Positions 9,139-18,540 of a DNA stretch of 64,000 bases are shown here, piece after piece; within the stretch, counting starts at the first letter, position 1; each line of letters begins with the position of its first letter. Position numbers and translations under genes: made by a program. The stretch is taken from positions 1 through 64,000 of the forward strand of contig CALDGX010000091.1 in assembly GCA_937941715.1 (NCBI GenBank), in the 5' to 3' direction. The notes beneath the pieces are model-generated. The model did no database searches. It worked only from the letters and a program-made list of their open reading frames with translations, and was not told the DNA's origin. The stretch is from an uncultured Chloracidobacterium sp. Lineage in GTDB: Bacteria; Acidobacteriota; Blastocatellia; Pyrinomonadales; Pyrinomonadaceae.

Positions 9139-9345
9139 ATGAAGCGAACAATATTAAGAAAGTGGACGATAGAACGAACCGTCAACACGCGATTTGTAAG
9201 CGTAAGAAAAAAACTATCGCCCGAAGGATCATGCAGCGAATGCGGCCACCCGATCGAGCACCCGTCGCCCGATGTGGTTGCATATGGTTGCGAAATAAAT
9301 GAACAGTCTTTACTTACTACGCAGGTTGAAAATGGAGAGGAATGA
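9139..9345 (+). CDS. Small CxxC protein, coupled to the downstream gene
   Basis: Starting at the ATG at 9139, this 68-residue product reads MKRTILRKWTIERTVNTRF, then VSVRKK, then GSCSECGHPIE, with a further Cys near YGCEIN. Acidobacterial and planctomycete genomes have many small proteins of this layout: a basic beta-strand start with an R/K-R/K-K motif, then one CxxC. No function is established that I know of. Its stop codon overlaps an ATGA at 9342, and the ribosome site GGAGAGG of the next gene lies within its last codons, so expression is probably linked to the secreted protein that follows. The longer frame to 9112 adds nine unremarkable residues. Confidence 0.6.
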   Translation: MKRTILRKWTIERTVNTRFVSVRKKLSPEGSCSECGHPIEHPSPDVVAYGCEINEQSLLTTQVENGEE

Positions 9346-9350
9346 TCAAT

Positions 9351-10796
9351 ATGAAGAAAATAATCGGGATACCCCTGATTTTGCTGCTCGCCGGCTCGGT
9401 ATTTGCCGCCTGGTCCGACTGGGCTGCGATACCTGAAGGCATTGCGGTCGGTGAGCCGTCGGTCGTCATAACAAATGACGGCACGATCCACGTTATGGTT
9501 CGGGGCACCGACAATGCGCTCTGGTGGACAAGAAGCAAGGATGGCGGAAAGACATGGTTCGGTAACAAGACGAACCAAAAATGGACAAAGGTCGGTGGTG
9601 TGCTGACTTCGTCACCCTCGTGTATGGAGCCGATCCCGAATGTAGTCGAATGCTACGTCCGAAATATCGAAAAAGGCGTTTCGCAGATCGACCGCATCAA
9701 TGACGCCTGGGGGCCCTGGGCCGGTGTGGGCGGCATAATTATGACAAATATCTCGGCGACTGCTTACAACAAAGATGTCAGGCGCCTTTTCGTCGTGAAT
9801 AACAAGGGAGGCATCGCCAGCAATCTTTGGGACGGGCGAAACTTCACGTCGGCACGTTGGCTCGGCTGGACCAACTGGGACGATCAGGTCGGCAAAACCT
9901 CTTGGATCTCCTGCAGTGATCTGGGCGCAAACAGCAGTGTCGATTTTGGCGGTGATGTTGATATACAGGCCGTCGATACGGCATGCGTTGTCAATCTGCC
10001 CGGCGGACCGCTTTCTCTGATAGCAGACGTAGGAAACGGTCCTCAGCAAGTGCTGCCAAATTTTGCCAAGGCCACGTCAGATTTTCCGGTCAGTATTAGG
10101 TTGCACAGCGTTTCGACCGCATTGGACGTCTATTTTGTCGGCAAAGACAAGCAGATGAAACGCGGAATGTACAAATTCGGCAGCGGCTGGGTTGGCGAGA
10201 TAGAAAACATCGGAAATGGCCAGTTTACATCTGGGCCGTCATGCAACACAGGCAAGGCGCCGACGAACGTGAATGCAGTTTGCACGGGCCGTGGAACCGA
10301 CGGTGCCGTTTGGTTTTCACTTCGACGGCCGGGCGATGACATTGGTCCGGACATCGATCCGGGAACGGTCGGCACCGGAAAGGTCATTTTTAATGCGGGA
10401 AACGCCGGAACGGATGTTAATGCGATGTATAAGCGTCCGAGTGCGGCGGCCGGAACCACGCTCACGCTGAAACCAAGCGATGGGGTTGAATGCGCGGGCG
10501 GATCGTGTTTTTTCAACCTCGGGGTGCTGTTGGTTCGAAAGAACTCGAACGGGATTTCGACAGTTCAGGCATTCATGACCGGAAGTACAAAACTGCAGAA
10601 CGGCATGCCGGTGAACTATGCTGGCAAACCAAGCACTTTCCCCAAGGGGACCAAAACGATTGCCGCAAGTGTCAGAGTTCAACTGACATTAGGGCAGACG
10701 ACGCCCGTGACGGTAAAGATCACACCGAAGGGCGGCAAATTTGCAGATGCCAAATTTTACGAGACGTTCGTCGTAAATGTGGCAGTTTCAAAATGA
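9351..10796 (+). CDS. Secreted protein with PLL-like propeller repeats
   Basis: The start at 9351 follows GGAGAGG with a 10-base spacing and gives a signal peptide (MKKIIGIPLILLLAGSVFA). The N-terminal roughly 320 residues contain repeats of the PLL/fucose-lectin propeller type (DGTIHVMVRGTDNALWWTR, VVECYVRN, RRLFVVNNKGGIASNLWDG, LDVYFVGKDKQMKRGMYKFG, NAVCTGRGTDGAVWFS). The last roughly 140 residues form a distinct, probably beta-sandwich domain (GKVIFNAGNAG to the end) containing a CAGGSCFF pair that could be a disulfide. The role may be glycan binding outside the cell. This is inference from repeat style, and no catalytic residues are evident. It is the second gene of a likely three-gene operon. 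Confidence 0.65.
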   Translation: MKKIIGIPLILLLAGSVFAAWSDWAAIPEGIAVGEPSVVITNDGTIHVMVRGTDNALWWTRSKDGGKTWFGNKTNQKWTKVGGVLTSSPSCMEPIPNVVECYVRNIEKGVSQIDRINDAWGPWAGVGGIIMTNISATAYNKDVRRLFVVNNKGGIASNLWDGRNFTSARWLGWTNWDDQVGKTSWISCSDLGANSSVDFGGDVDIQAVDTACVVNLPGGPLSLIADVGNGPQQVLPNFAKATSDFPVSIRLHSVSTALDVYFVGKDKQMKRGMYKFGSGWVGEIENIGNGQFTSGPSCNTGKAPTNVNAVCTGRGTDGAVWFSLRRPGDDIGPDIDPGTVGTGKVIFNAGNAGTDVNAMYKRPSAAAGTTLTLKPSDGVECAGGSCFFNLGVLLVRKNSNGISTVQAFMTGSTKLQNGMPVNYAGKPSTFPKGTKTIAASVRVQLTLGQTTPVTVKITPKGGKFADAKFYETFVVNVAVSK

Positions 10797-10807
10797 TCGG
10801 AGGAGAA

Positions 10808-11584
10808 ATGAGGAAAACACTTAAACTACGAACCATCGCGGCAGCATTGATAATGATCGTCGCCATAGCGACTGGACTCTCGGTAACGGCTAATGCACAG
10901 GGCATTACTCAGGAGATCGCACGGGCAAACTTTCTCAAGTCGCTCCCGAACTTTAAGCTCTCAGCCAAAACGATCATCGGCCGTGACAAGACTGAAAGCG
11001 AACTGTCACAGCTTTTCAATGGCCTCTTTGCAATAAAGCACCAGATGAAAAAAGTCATCAGCCTCGCTGAGGCTAGTGCTTACCTAAAAGAGCATTTGGC
11101 GAAGCCCGAAAATACCTCGCTTCGACGAGAGGTTATCGAAAACATTATCTGGGATGCACGAGGCCGAATGCCGGACAAAACGGAGTATCAGGCTTACGAC
11201 GCTGTCCTTAAGATGCAGAAGACCTGGTATATAAAGGAGCTGAACGACCAATCAAAATTCCTCAAGGATCCGGCCTACGTGTCCGAAAAGAACAAAATGG
11301 TCAATCTCGCTTACAAGAGTGCACTGTGTCGCGACGCTCGGCCGGACGAGCTGAAAGCTTCTGCCACGAGTCTGTACGTCAACGAGATCTTTTCACTGCG
11401 GGAATTGATATGGAGCCCTAATTACACTGCTTTACGTAACGAGACTATCAAGCTGTGGTGGCAAAGTAAGTTCAACAAAACACCGTCGCCTGCGAATATC
11501 CAATCTGCGGTCGATGCTTTTGGCCCGGTCAAAGCCATCTGCAGCGAGATGAGCAAGCGGTGGGATCTTACGGATATCAAGTAA
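10808..11584 (+). CDS. Secreted alpha-helical protein of unknown function
   Basis: The ATG at 10808 is preceded by GGAGGAG at 10799-10805 and begins a signal peptide (basic start, hydrophobic AAALIMIVAIATGLSV, then NAQG). The mature part is helical and contains three spaced segments resembling DUF4214-type repeats: IIWDARGRMPDKTEYQ, LAYKSALCRDARPDELKASA and LWWQSKFNKTPSPANIQ. Each has the aromatic-x3-L-x-R-x-P-x-x-x-E/A layout. That similarity is weak and by eye. The gene follows the propeller protein by 11 bases, so the two products probably act together outside the cytoplasm. Confidence 0.55.
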   Translation: MRKTLKLRTIAAALIMIVAIATGLSVTANAQGITQEIARANFLKSLPNFKLSAKTIIGRDKTESELSQLFNGLFAIKHQMKKVISLAEASAYLKEHLAKPENTSLRREVIENIIWDARGRMPDKTEYQAYDAVLKMQKTWYIKELNDQSKFLKDPAYVSEKNKMVNLAYKSALCRDARPDELKASATSLYVNEIFSLRELIWSPNYTALRNETIKLWWQSKFNKTPSPANIQSAVDAFGPVKAICSEMSKRWDLTDIK

Positions 11585-11606
11585 ACAAACCGCCATGGTC
11601 AAGAAA

Positions 11607-11634
11607 AGAGCCGCTCGATGCTATCGGCGGCTCT
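11607..11634. terminator. Terminator hairpin between convergent genes
   Basis: AGAGCCGC (11607-11614) and GCGGCTCT (11627-11634) form a perfect 8-bp stem with a 12-base loop. It is flanked by AAGAAA on the left and CTTATCGTT on the right. It lies between the secreted-protein operon and the aldehyde dehydrogenase gene. Confidence 0.7.
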
Positions 11635-11646
11635 CTTATCGTTCGA

Positions 11647-13170
11647 CTAGATCTCAACCTCGTCGATCTGTGCTTTTTGCAGCTTGCCGCTGTAGTCGAC
11701 ATACAACGCCTTCCATTCGGTGAAGATATCGAGGACCTGTGTACCGGCCTCGCGATGGCCGTTGCCGGTTCCCTTCGTGCCGCCGAACGGCAGATGGACC
11801 TCAGCACCGATCGTCGCCGAATTGACATAGCAGATGCCTGTGTACAGTTCCTGCATCGCGTAAAACGCCTGGTTGACGTCCTGCGTATAGATCGCCGATG
11901 ACAGGCCGTAGGCAACGCCGTTTACTATTTCGATCGCCTCATCAAGCGTCGAGAACGGTATAACGCTGGTCACCGGGCCAAAGATCTCTTCCTGGCCGAT
12001 ACGCATTCCGGGTTTGACGTCCGTGAAAACGGTCGGCTCGATGAAATACCCTTTTTTGTAATCGCCCTTGGTCAGACGGTTCCCGCCGCACGCGAGCGTG
12101 GCGTTGTCGTGTATCTTTCCGATCTCAATATAGCCGTGGATCTTTTCCATCGCGCGCTCGTTTATGACAGGCCCGACTTCGGTTCGAGGGTCGAGACCGT
12201 TGCCGACCCGCAGTTTCTTAACGCGCTCGACCAACTTCTCACAAAACTTCTTATAGATCTTTTTGTGGACGACCAGCCGCGACGACGCGGTGCAACGCTG
12301 CCCACTGGTGCCGAATGCTCCCCACAGCGAGCCTTCGACAGCATTGTCGATGTCAGCGTCATCCATGACGATGATCGCGTTCTTGCCGCCCATTTCGAGA
12401 CTGACGATCTTGTTGTCGCGAGCACACGCCTCGGCTATCCTTCGCCCGGTCGATGTCGATCCGGTAAACGATATCAGGCGAACGTCCTTGTGATCGACAA
12501 GCGCCGCCCCGGCCTCGCCAAAACCGTTCACGACATTAACGACCCCCTTGGGTATGCCAGCTTCCTCGCACGATTTGACCAAATTGATGGTCGATAGCGG
12601 AACATCCTCGCCGGACTTAATAACGACCGTATTGCCGCAGACCAAAGCAGGGATCAGTTTCCATGACGGTATCGCCATCGGGAAATTAAACGGCGTGATC
12701 AATCCGCAAAGGCCGACCGGCTGACGAACGCACATCGCGAACTTGTTGGGCATTTCGGCCGGTGTGGTAAACCCATGCAAACGGCGCCCTTCGCCGGCGG
12801 TGTAATAGGTGCAGTCGATCGCCTCCTGAACATCACCGCCCGCCTCTTTCAGCACTTTTCCCATTTCGCGGGTCATCTGCTGGGTAAAAGCGTCCTTGTT
12901 CTTTCGCAGGATCTCACCGAGCGTAAACAGAATCTCGGCCCTTTTCGGTGCCGGCGTCCGGCGCCATCTGGTCGCGGCCGACTTTGCCGCGGCGACGGCC
13001 GCATTGACATCGTCCTCGTTCGATGCGGGAAATCGGCCGACAATGTCGCTCGTGTCGGCCGGGTTAACATTGTCAAACCACTCGCCGGACGATGACTTGA
13101 CCCATTCGCCGCCAATGTAGTTGTAATATTTCTTGACTGTCTTTTTCGTCGTTTCTTGTTTTGTATTTGC
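11647..13170 (-). CDS. NAD(P)-dependent aldehyde dehydrogenase family protein
   Basis: This is a full-length ALDH-superfamily enzyme of about 507 residues that oxidises an aldehyde to the acid. Catalytic Cys294 lies in SGQRCTASS and the general base Glu260 in [22 protein letters not shown] and EEIFGPV are the expected cofactor and motif segments. GLITPFNFP places it among CoA-independent semialdehyde-type enzymes. The exact substrate cannot be read from sequence; 2-oxoglutarate, succinate or aminoadipate semialdehyde are all possible. I chose the ATG at 13170, while a GTG seven codons upstream is also possible. It follows htrA by 22 bases on the same strand. A second, distinct ALDH for 2-oxoglutarate semialdehyde lies in the hydroxyproline operon. 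Confidence 0.92.
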   Translation of the reverse strand, partial: ANTKQETTKKTVKKYYNYIGGEWVKSSSGEWFDNVNPADTSDIVGRFPASNEDDVNAAVAAAKSAATRWRRTPAPKRAEILFTLGEILRKNKDAFTQQMTREMGKVLKEAGGDVQEAIDCTYYTAGEGRRLHGFTTPAEMPNKFAMCVRQPVGLCGLITPFNFPMAIPSWKLIPALVCGNTVVIKSGEDVPLSTINLVKSCEEAGIPKGVVNVVNGFGEAGAALVDHKDVRLISFTGSTSTGRRIAEACARDNKIVSLEMGGKNAIIVMDDADIDNAVEGSLWGAFGTSGQRCTASSRLVVHKKIYKKFCEKLVERVKKLRVGNGLDPRTEVGPVINERAMEKIHGYIEIGKIHDNATLACGGNRLTKGDYKKGYFIEPTVFTDVKPGMRIGQEEIFGPVTSVIPFSTLDEAIEIVNGVAYGLSSAIYTQDVNQAFYAMQELYTGICYVNSATIGAEVHLPFGGTKGTGNGHREAGTQVLDIFTEWKALYVDYSGKLQKAQIDEVEI

Positions 13171-13192
13171 CATAAAATTGGGGATAAACACC

Positions 13193-14701
13193 CTACCTAA
13201 CCGTAAATTGAACTAATTTGAATTGCGGTGCTCTTGACCGCGGGTCATACGAGATGACGTGTAAGACCACCGGGTCGCCGGGCTTTAACTTCGCCACGAT
13301 CTCACCGAAACTCTTTATGTCGGTCACACTGACGCGGTTAATACGCTGGATCAGATCGCCCTCACCCAGCACAGGTTCGCCGATGGTCGTCCGAATGTCG
13401 GCGATGTAACTTGCAGGATTCACCTCTTTTACCAGCAATCCCTTTTGTCCCTCGAGTTTGTATGTTGCGGCGAGTGTCGGGGTCAGGTCCGCTAATGTCA
13501 GCCCAAAGGGCTTTTCTGCCGGTTTGACACCGTCGATCGGCAATTTGCGGCCGGCTCCTTCATCGTCTGCGTTGGATCTGGCGACGGTCGGCCTTTCGGC
13601 AAGTTTGAGCGTGATCGTCTTTCGTTCGATACCGCCGCCGGCTTCCCGTATATAGACAAGTTCCACAGATGCGTCAGGAGCGGTCGAAGCGACCTTTGCG
13701 ATAAGGTCCTGGGCACTCTCGACCCTCTGCTTATTAAACTCGACGATCAAATCACCTACCTGCAGGCCGGCTAGCGCCGCCGCACTCTGTTTGTCGCGAA
13801 GGTCGGTGATGATCGCTCCGCGAGTGTCACCCAGGCCGTACACCTTGGCAAATTCGACCTTTACCGAATCCAGCAAAACCCCGAGATAACCGCGTTTGAC
13901 CTTGCCGTACTTCAGTATCTGGCCATAAACGCGTTCGGTCTCATCGGCGGGCAGAGCAAACCCGACCCCATTCGAATCGCCGTTGGTCGTCGCAATTTGC
14001 GAATTGACACCGATCACCTCGCCGTCCAAGTTGACGAGCGGACCGCCTGAATTGCCGCGATTGATCGCCGCGTCGGTCTGGATAAACTTCTGAAATGCCG
14101 TCGTTCCGGGGGTCTCACGCTTTTTCTGCGAGATAATGCCGGCGGTCACGCTTTTGGCAAGCCCGAAGGGCGAACCGACCGCGAGCACCCAATCGCCGAC
14201 CTCCGCCCGATCCGGGTCACCGAACACAAGTGCGGGAAGTTCGCGTCCCGCATCGATCTTCAAAACGGCAATGTCCGTTTCCTCGTCAGCGCCGACGATC
14301 TTAGCGACAAATTCCTCGCCGGATTCCAATTTGACGGTGATGCGCGAGGCGTTGTCGATGACGTGGGCGTTGGTGATGATATAGCCTGACTTATCGACGA
14401 TAAAACCGCTGCCGACCGAAAATGACGGTCGGCGTGTCTGCTGACGGCGAAAGAAATCCAATATGTCCTCCGAATCGCCGGGCGTCGTATTGCCCGAGGC
14501 CACGGTGTTCGGGAGCTTTCCTTTTGTTTCGATACTGACGACCGACGGCTCGACCTTTTTGGCGATCGAGGCAAACGATCTGGAAAGCGGATCACGGCCC
14601 GTGCCGGACTGAGCCACGGCATCGACCGCCCCAAAGCAGACCGCTAACGCCGCGACGGCGATGATAGAAAAGGCAGGAATGGATATCTTAATTTTGTACA
14701 T
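13193..14701 (-). CDS. HtrA/DegP-type periplasmic serine protease
   Basis: This is a trypsin-fold protease for envelope protein quality control. The ATG at 14701 has GGAGAAA upstream and begins a signal peptide ending near VDAVAQS. The catalytic triad is His113 (ITNAHVID), Asp143 (EETDIAV) and Ser218 (NRGNSGGPL). Two PDZ domains follow, one from about residue 285 ([10 protein letters not shown]) to 380, the other over the C-terminal roughly 100 residues ([17 protein letters not shown], then [14 protein letters not shown]). This S1C plus two-PDZ layout equals DegP/DegQ. It lies between an MDR dehydrogenase and an ALDH gene on the same strand. The 89-base gap upstream could hold its own promoter. 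Confidence 0.95.
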   Translation of the reverse strand: MYKIKISIPAFSIIAVAALAVCFGAVDAVAQSGTGRDPLSRSFASIAKKVEPSVVSIETKGKLPNTVASGNTTPGDSEDILDFFRRQQTRRPSFSVGSGFIVDKSGYIITNAHVIDNASRITVKLESGEEFVAKIVGADEETDIAVLKIDAGRELPALVFGDPDRAEVGDWVLAVGSPFGLAKSVTAGIISQKKRETPGTTAFQKFIQTDAAINRGNSGGPLVNLDGEVIGVNSQIATTNGDSNGVGFALPADETERVYGQILKYGKVKRGYLGVLLDSVKVEFAKVYGLGDTRGAIITDLRDKQSAAALAGLQVGDLIVEFNKQRVESAQDLIAKVASTAPDASVELVYIREAGGGIERKTITLKLAERPTVARSNADDEGAGRKLPIDGVKPAEKPFGLTLADLTPTLAATYKLEGQKGLLVKEVNPASYIADIRTTIGEPVLGEGDLIQRINRVSVTDIKSFGEIVAKLKPGDPVVLHVISYDPRSRAPQFKLVQFTVR

Positions 14702-14790
14702 TGCAATTTCTCCAAAAAAAACAAGATCGACGCAATTTACTCTTCGCGTGATTATACCAAATGGTCCCGCCATTTTCCCGAACGGACCGA

Positions 14791-15750
14791 TCACGGCCGT
14801 AGCAGGATCTTCAACGCACCCTTTCGCGACGCTTCGTTCATCGCGTTTACGCCATCGCTCAACGGCATTTCACTGCCGATCAGGCGGGTTACGTCGATGC
14901 GGCCCGATGCCAGAAGTTCGACCGCGGGGGCAAACCGGCCGCACCTTGAACCGACGACCGTGATCTCCTCGACGACCACTCTCGACGCATTCCACGTGGG
15001 CGTTCCATGAAATGTCGATTTAAGGACGATCGTACCGCGGGGACGGACCAGTTCAAGAGCGGTCGCAAAACCGCTTTCAGAACCGCTCGCTTCAACCACG
15101 ACATCGAATCCCTTGACATGAGCGTCTTTCAGATCGTTGACCAACAGGGTGTCAACGCCGGCCGACGCGGCGATATCTAGTTTCGATCGATGCTTGCCTA
15201 TATTTACGACGTGATCGCACTTGAGCCTGAGGCTCATCGCACAAAGCAGCCCGAGTTTTCCGTCTCCGATCACGGCCAAGCGCGTATCCTTTTGAAGGTC
15301 GGCCATTTCACCGATCCCCCACGCCGCAGCCAGCGGTTCGGCAAATACGGCTTGCTCGTCGGAGACGGTGTCCGGGACCACCACAAGGTTTTCGTTCGGC
15401 AAAGTCAAATACTCGGCGTGGGCTCCATCACGGCCGACGATGCCGAGCACAGTGCGTTTCGGGCAATGCCTCGGATCGCCGGCGGCACATTTTTCACATG
15501 ATCCGCAACCGGCGTTTATCTCGCCCACGACCCGCTTGCCGACTAGGTCCGGGCGGGCGGGCGAGTCTTCAACGACGCCGACAAACTCATGCCCGATCGT
15601 CCCGTTAAAGCCGGCGTACCCGCGGACGATCTCGATATCGGTGTTGCAAATACCCGATCTGGTCACACGAATGAGCGCCTCGCCCACCGCGGCGGGCGGC
15701 GGAATATCGTCGAGGCTCAGTCGGCCTCCTGTAAATCGCAGTGCTTTCAT
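14791..15750 (-). CDS. Zinc-dependent MDR alcohol dehydrogenase-like protein
   Basis: This is a medium-chain dehydrogenase/reductase. The GroES-like half carries the catalytic zinc ligands Cys (SGICNTD) and His/Glu (GHEFVGVV), and the structural zinc site is CGSCEKCAAGDPRHC. The Rossmann half begins with LAVIGDGKLGLLCAMSLR. At 319 residues it is somewhat short for the family (about 340-350) but both domains are complete. Substrate is unknown; relatives include threonine, sorbitol and glucose dehydrogenases. It follows the upstream zinc-ribbon gene by nine bases and is probably cotranscribed with it. Confidence 0.88.
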   Translation of the reverse strand: MKALRFTGGRLSLDDIPPPAAVGEALIRVTRSGICNTDIEIVRGYAGFNGTIGHEFVGVVEDSPARPDLVGKRVVGEINAGCGSCEKCAAGDPRHCPKRTVLGIVGRDGAHAEYLTLPNENLVVVPDTVSDEQAVFAEPLAAAWGIGEMADLQKDTRLAVIGDGKLGLLCAMSLRLKCDHVVNIGKHRSKLDIAASAGVDTLLVNDLKDAHVKGFDVVVEASGSESGFATALELVRPRGTIVLKSTFHGTPTWNASRVVVEEITVVGSRCGRFAPAVELLASGRIDVTRLIGSEMPLSDGVNAMNEASRKGALKILLRP

Positions 15751-15759
15751 TTTCGACTT

Positions 15760-16674
15760 TTATCTTGTGTAGTAAACCTTGAGGTCGCGTTCGGATGTAA
15801 TGAGCCAACGTCCGTTGATCTTCTTTAGAATGATCTGACTTCTGACCTTGCCGGATGACAAGTCACGGCCCCGGAAATTCCATTCTTTATCAAACGCCGC
15901 TACCGCCGAGTCGCCCGACGCGCTGACGCTGACCGTCATATTTGAAATATCGGTCCTCATCGAATCGTAAAGCGAAAACGCCCTCGCCTTGTCTGCCCGA
16001 ACTTCGCCGATACTCGCGCCTCTCCGCCGGTAATAATCGACCGTGTTCGCGTAGTTGGCCATATATCCATTCAGGTCACGCGATTCGAGCATAGACTTCC
16101 AACCATAGATCCGCTGTGTTACCTCACCGCGTGATTGCTCGACATTTTCTGTCGGCGGCGGCAGCGGAGGCATCTCGATCGTCGAGGTCGGGATCGGGGT
16201 CGCCGTTTTCCAAGTTGACGGTGCGACGATCGGTGTCGCGGACGTCGTCGCGGGTGAATTGTAATTCGTTGAAATGCTGTTGTTCGACTGATCTCCGGGT
16301 GTGTTGGCGTTCCTGGCCGGTTCCGATTGTCCGTTTCGAACGAACATGAATATGCCGATACCTGCCACCGAAAAAACGACAAGCATCACGATGATCGTCG
16401 CAGCCACGGCCCAAAATACCTTCGATCCGCCGCTATTGGTCTGGGGCGGAACATAACTCGTCACTTGGCTCTGTTGGTATTGTTGACGGCCGGGACCAGT
16501 GATCGGGATCTGAAATCTGTCACCGCTAGCGTGTGAGACGACGGTTTCAGTTTCCCCGAGCACAACGGTCGGCGTTTCGGCGTCCGCGTCGGATGTGAGA
16601 ACGCTCCCGTCTTGCAGACAGTAAGCCAGCGTGTCATCAGAATAGATATTTCCGCATTTTGGGCAACTTTTCAT
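15760..16674 (-). CDS. Zinc-ribbon membrane protein with NTF2/SnoaL-like C-terminal domain
   Basis: The N-terminus is a cytoplasmic zinc-ribbon half-site, MKSCPKCGNIYSDDTLAYCLQDG, a frequent start in acidobacterial membrane proteins. After a linker rich in Gln/Pro, a single membrane helix (KVFWAVAATIIVMLVVFSVAGIGIFMFV) spans residues about 90-120. A Asn/Ser/Thr/Pro-rich extracytoplasmic linker leads to a domain of about 120 residues (RIYGWKSMLESRDLNGYMANYANTVDYY, then FRGRDLSSGKVRSQIILKKINGRWLITSERDLKVYY) that reads as an NTF2/SnoaL-like fold. Function is unknown. It is the first gene of a probable minus-strand operon and diverges from the gene at 16837. Confidence 0.75.
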   Translation of the reverse strand: MKSCPKCGNIYSDDTLAYCLQDGSVLTSDADAETPTVVLGETETVVSHASGDRFQIPITGPGRQQYQQSQVTSYVPPQTNSGGSKVFWAVAATIIVMLVVFSVAGIGIFMFVRNGQSEPARNANTPGDQSNNSISTNYNSPATTSATPIVAPSTWKTATPIPTSTIEMPPLPPPTENVEQSRGEVTQRIYGWKSMLESRDLNGYMANYANTVDYYRRRGASIGEVRADKARAFSLYDSMRTDISNMTVSVSASGDSAVAAFDKEWNFRGRDLSSGKVRSQIILKKINGRWLITSERDLKVYYTR

Positions 16675-16836
16675 TGCTTTTGTGCCGCCGCTGCCTGTTT
16701 GAGTCCATCATAATCGACCTATCCCGATTAGTAAACAGCATCGGCCGATGTCGCGAAAATTTACATTTCCCGATCTGAAACATATACTTGGCTAGATACA
16801 TTGTTCAACTTTTAGCAGGCAATATTAATTTAACCT

Positions 16837-17454
16837 ATGAAGAGAATTATTTTGTTGATCGGGGCACTTGGAATTTTGGCGGTCGGCTTCAGCTGCGGCG
16901 GCAGCGGTGGCGGGATCACCGGCGGCGGCGAATCGCCGACCGAGGCATATAAGAGGCTTTTTAAGGCCGTCAAGGCGAAAGACACCGAGGCGATCAAGGC
17001 CGAAATGTCCGTTAAGTCGATCGAGTTTGCCAAAATGGCCGCCGGCCGCAATAACACGCCGGTCGAGAAGGTATTCGAAAACGGTTTTACCGCCACGACC
17101 ATGAACGCGACGCTGCCGGAGATCCGCGACCAGCGAATTGCCGATAACATGGGCGCCATCGAGGTTTACAACTCAAAGGACAGCCGCTGGGAAGATCTGC
17201 CCTTCGTGCTCGAGGACGGTAAGTGGAAGCTTGCGGTCGGTGACCTTTTTGCCGGTACCTACAAATCGCCGGGCAAAGGACGCGATGCCCTCGAGAAAGA
17301 GGCCGCAAACGCCGCCAATCCGAACATGACGCAGGCACCGATGCCGAACATGACCTCAAACGCCAACGTTGTGCCGATCGTGCCGAAGCCGGCGTCGAAC
17401 GCGGTTGCGAACGGTGCTAATCCGGTGCCCAAACCGGCAAATGCTGCGAAATGA
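16837..17454 (+). CDS. Lipoprotein with DUF4878-like domain
   Basis: The signal peptide MKRIILLIGALGILAVGFSC ends in a lipobox-like GFSC with the Cys at residue 20, followed by a Gly-rich stretch. The body (SPTEAYKRLFKAVKAKDTEAIKAEMS, then AIEVYNSKDSRWEDLPFVLEDGKWKLAVGD) resembles DUF4878/NTF2-like lipoproteins. The tail is a low-complexity Asn/Pro/Ala/Met repeat typical of this phylum. A specific function cannot be given. Its last four bases overlap the start of the next gene in an ATGA, which indicates translational coupling. Confidence 0.7.
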   Translation: MKRIILLIGALGILAVGFSCGGSGGGITGGGESPTEAYKRLFKAVKAKDTEAIKAEMSVKSIEFAKMAAGRNNTPVEKVFENGFTATTMNATLPEIRDQRIADNMGAIEVYNSKDSRWEDLPFVLEDGKWKLAVGDLFAGTYKSPGKGRDALEKEAANAANPNMTQAPMPNMTSNANVVPIVPKPASNAVANGANPVPKPANAAK

Positions 17455-17789
17455 CGACTGCCGCGGAATTCCGTTCTATCGTCGATCTCTATGTGAAACA
17501 CGGCTGGGTACTCCGCCGTGTTTTGCTTTCCGCGTTACTGCGAAACGAGCTTGCCGGGCAGATCGGAGCGGATTTTCCCGACGTGCCGATCCATGACCGC
17601 GACTACGACGCGGCTTGGTTTTCGAGGCCGATCGCCGTTGGCCCGATAGCATGGGAGGTCCGTAACCTGGGCGGCACGCCGTACGCGTTGGTCGAACATC
17701 TCGATGAGAACGACCCGGATTTTGAGGCTGCGCTCCAAATGGCCGAACAGCGGATGGTTGCCGCCGTCGCTTCGCGAAAATCAGCTTGA
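17451..17789 (+). CDS. Conserved-looking hypothetical protein
   Basis: I do not recognise this 112-residue protein. It begins at an ATGA overlap with the upstream lipoprotein gene. The sequence is soluble and mixed alpha/beta: FRSIVDLYVKHGWVLRRVLLSALLRNEL, then DYDAAWFSRPIAVGPIAWEVRNLGGTPYALVEHLDEND, then a helix. Base composition and codon use match the neighbours, and the coupling supports its being a real gene. The operon may continue to the gene at 17827, 37 bases further on. Confidence 0.6.
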   Translation: MTTAAEFRSIVDLYVKHGWVLRRVLLSALLRNELAGQIGADFPDVPIHDRDYDAAWFSRPIAVGPIAWEVRNLGGTPYALVEHLDENDPDFEAALQMAEQRMVAAVASRKSA

Positions 17790-17826
17790 CATCGCGCGAC
17801 CGCGACTGCACACTTAGGACATTGAA

Positions 17827-18444
17827 ATGATGATCAAAGACCTCAGCGGCAGGGTGGCAAGTGTATGGGAAGGCCTTCGTCCCGTCACCCAGAAAATGCT
17901 CGTCGGAGCATTACAAGCCGGCACGGGTGCGGCCGCTCCCTCAAACTCACGCCAAATTTATGACGCTCACGCGGACTGGGAATTAAGCCGTCTGCTCTCG
18001 GCTCTCGACGAAGAGTCGACCGCGGGCGAGATCCGTAAGGATGCAGACAAATTGAACAAGATCGAGCATCTTGCCGACACCTGCGCACGCGTGCTCGAAG
18101 ATCAAACAGCATCCGCCGAGGTATTCATCCAGCTGGCCGAGCGTGCACTTAAGGAAAACGACTACGACCACCTGGATAAGCTCGCCGACCGCCTGGTCGA
18201 GAGATTTTCGGTCAGTGAGATCGCTGAGATCATTCGCCAGACCAACGTGCCGCAAATTCGGGCGATCGCCTACGAAACGTTGGCGATGATGCAGGTCCTG
18301 TCGATACTGCCGTTGCTCGATGATCCGCTTTATGCCGGGATCGGGGCGAGTGCCCTGGAGTTGAAGGCGTTCGAATTCGACTCGGATGAAGCACGCGACC
18401 TCCTCGACCAGTTCGACGCGGAAAATAGCTCGAAGAATGATTAG
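17827..18444 (+). CDS. Helical hypothetical protein
   Basis: No family recognised. The 205-residue product is almost entirely helical, with segments such as DWELSRLLSALDEESTAGEIRKDADKLNKIEHLADTCARVL and AERALKENDYDHLDKLADRLVERF that look like irregular helical-hairpin repeats (TPR/HEAT-like). There is no signal peptide or membrane segment, so it is probably a cytoplasmic protein-interaction factor. A clear terminator follows, marking the end of this short plus-strand operon. Confidence 0.6.
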   Translation: MMIKDLSGRVASVWEGLRPVTQKMLVGALQAGTGAAAPSNSRQIYDAHADWELSRLLSALDEESTAGEIRKDADKLNKIEHLADTCARVLEDQTASAEVFIQLAERALKENDYDHLDKLADRLVERFSVSEIAEIIRQTNVPQIRAIAYETLAMMQVLSILPLLDDPLYAGIGASALELKAFEFDSDEARDLLDQFDAENSSKND

Positions 18445-18476
18445 CCGCCTGTAAACCGGCGACTCCTTTAACATTA

Positions 18477-18517
18477 AAAAAGCACGGACAGAGCGTATCG
18501 CCCGGTCCGTGCTTTTT
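18477..18517. terminator. Rho-independent bidirectional terminator
   Basis: AAAAAGCACGGAC (18477-18489) and GTCCGTGCTTTTT (18505-18517) form a 13-bp perfect stem with a 15-base loop and A/T tracts at both ends. It serves the convergent helical-protein gene and glyA. Confidence 0.92.
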
Positions 18518-18540
18518 ACTGTTTCGGTCCCGCTGAGGTT

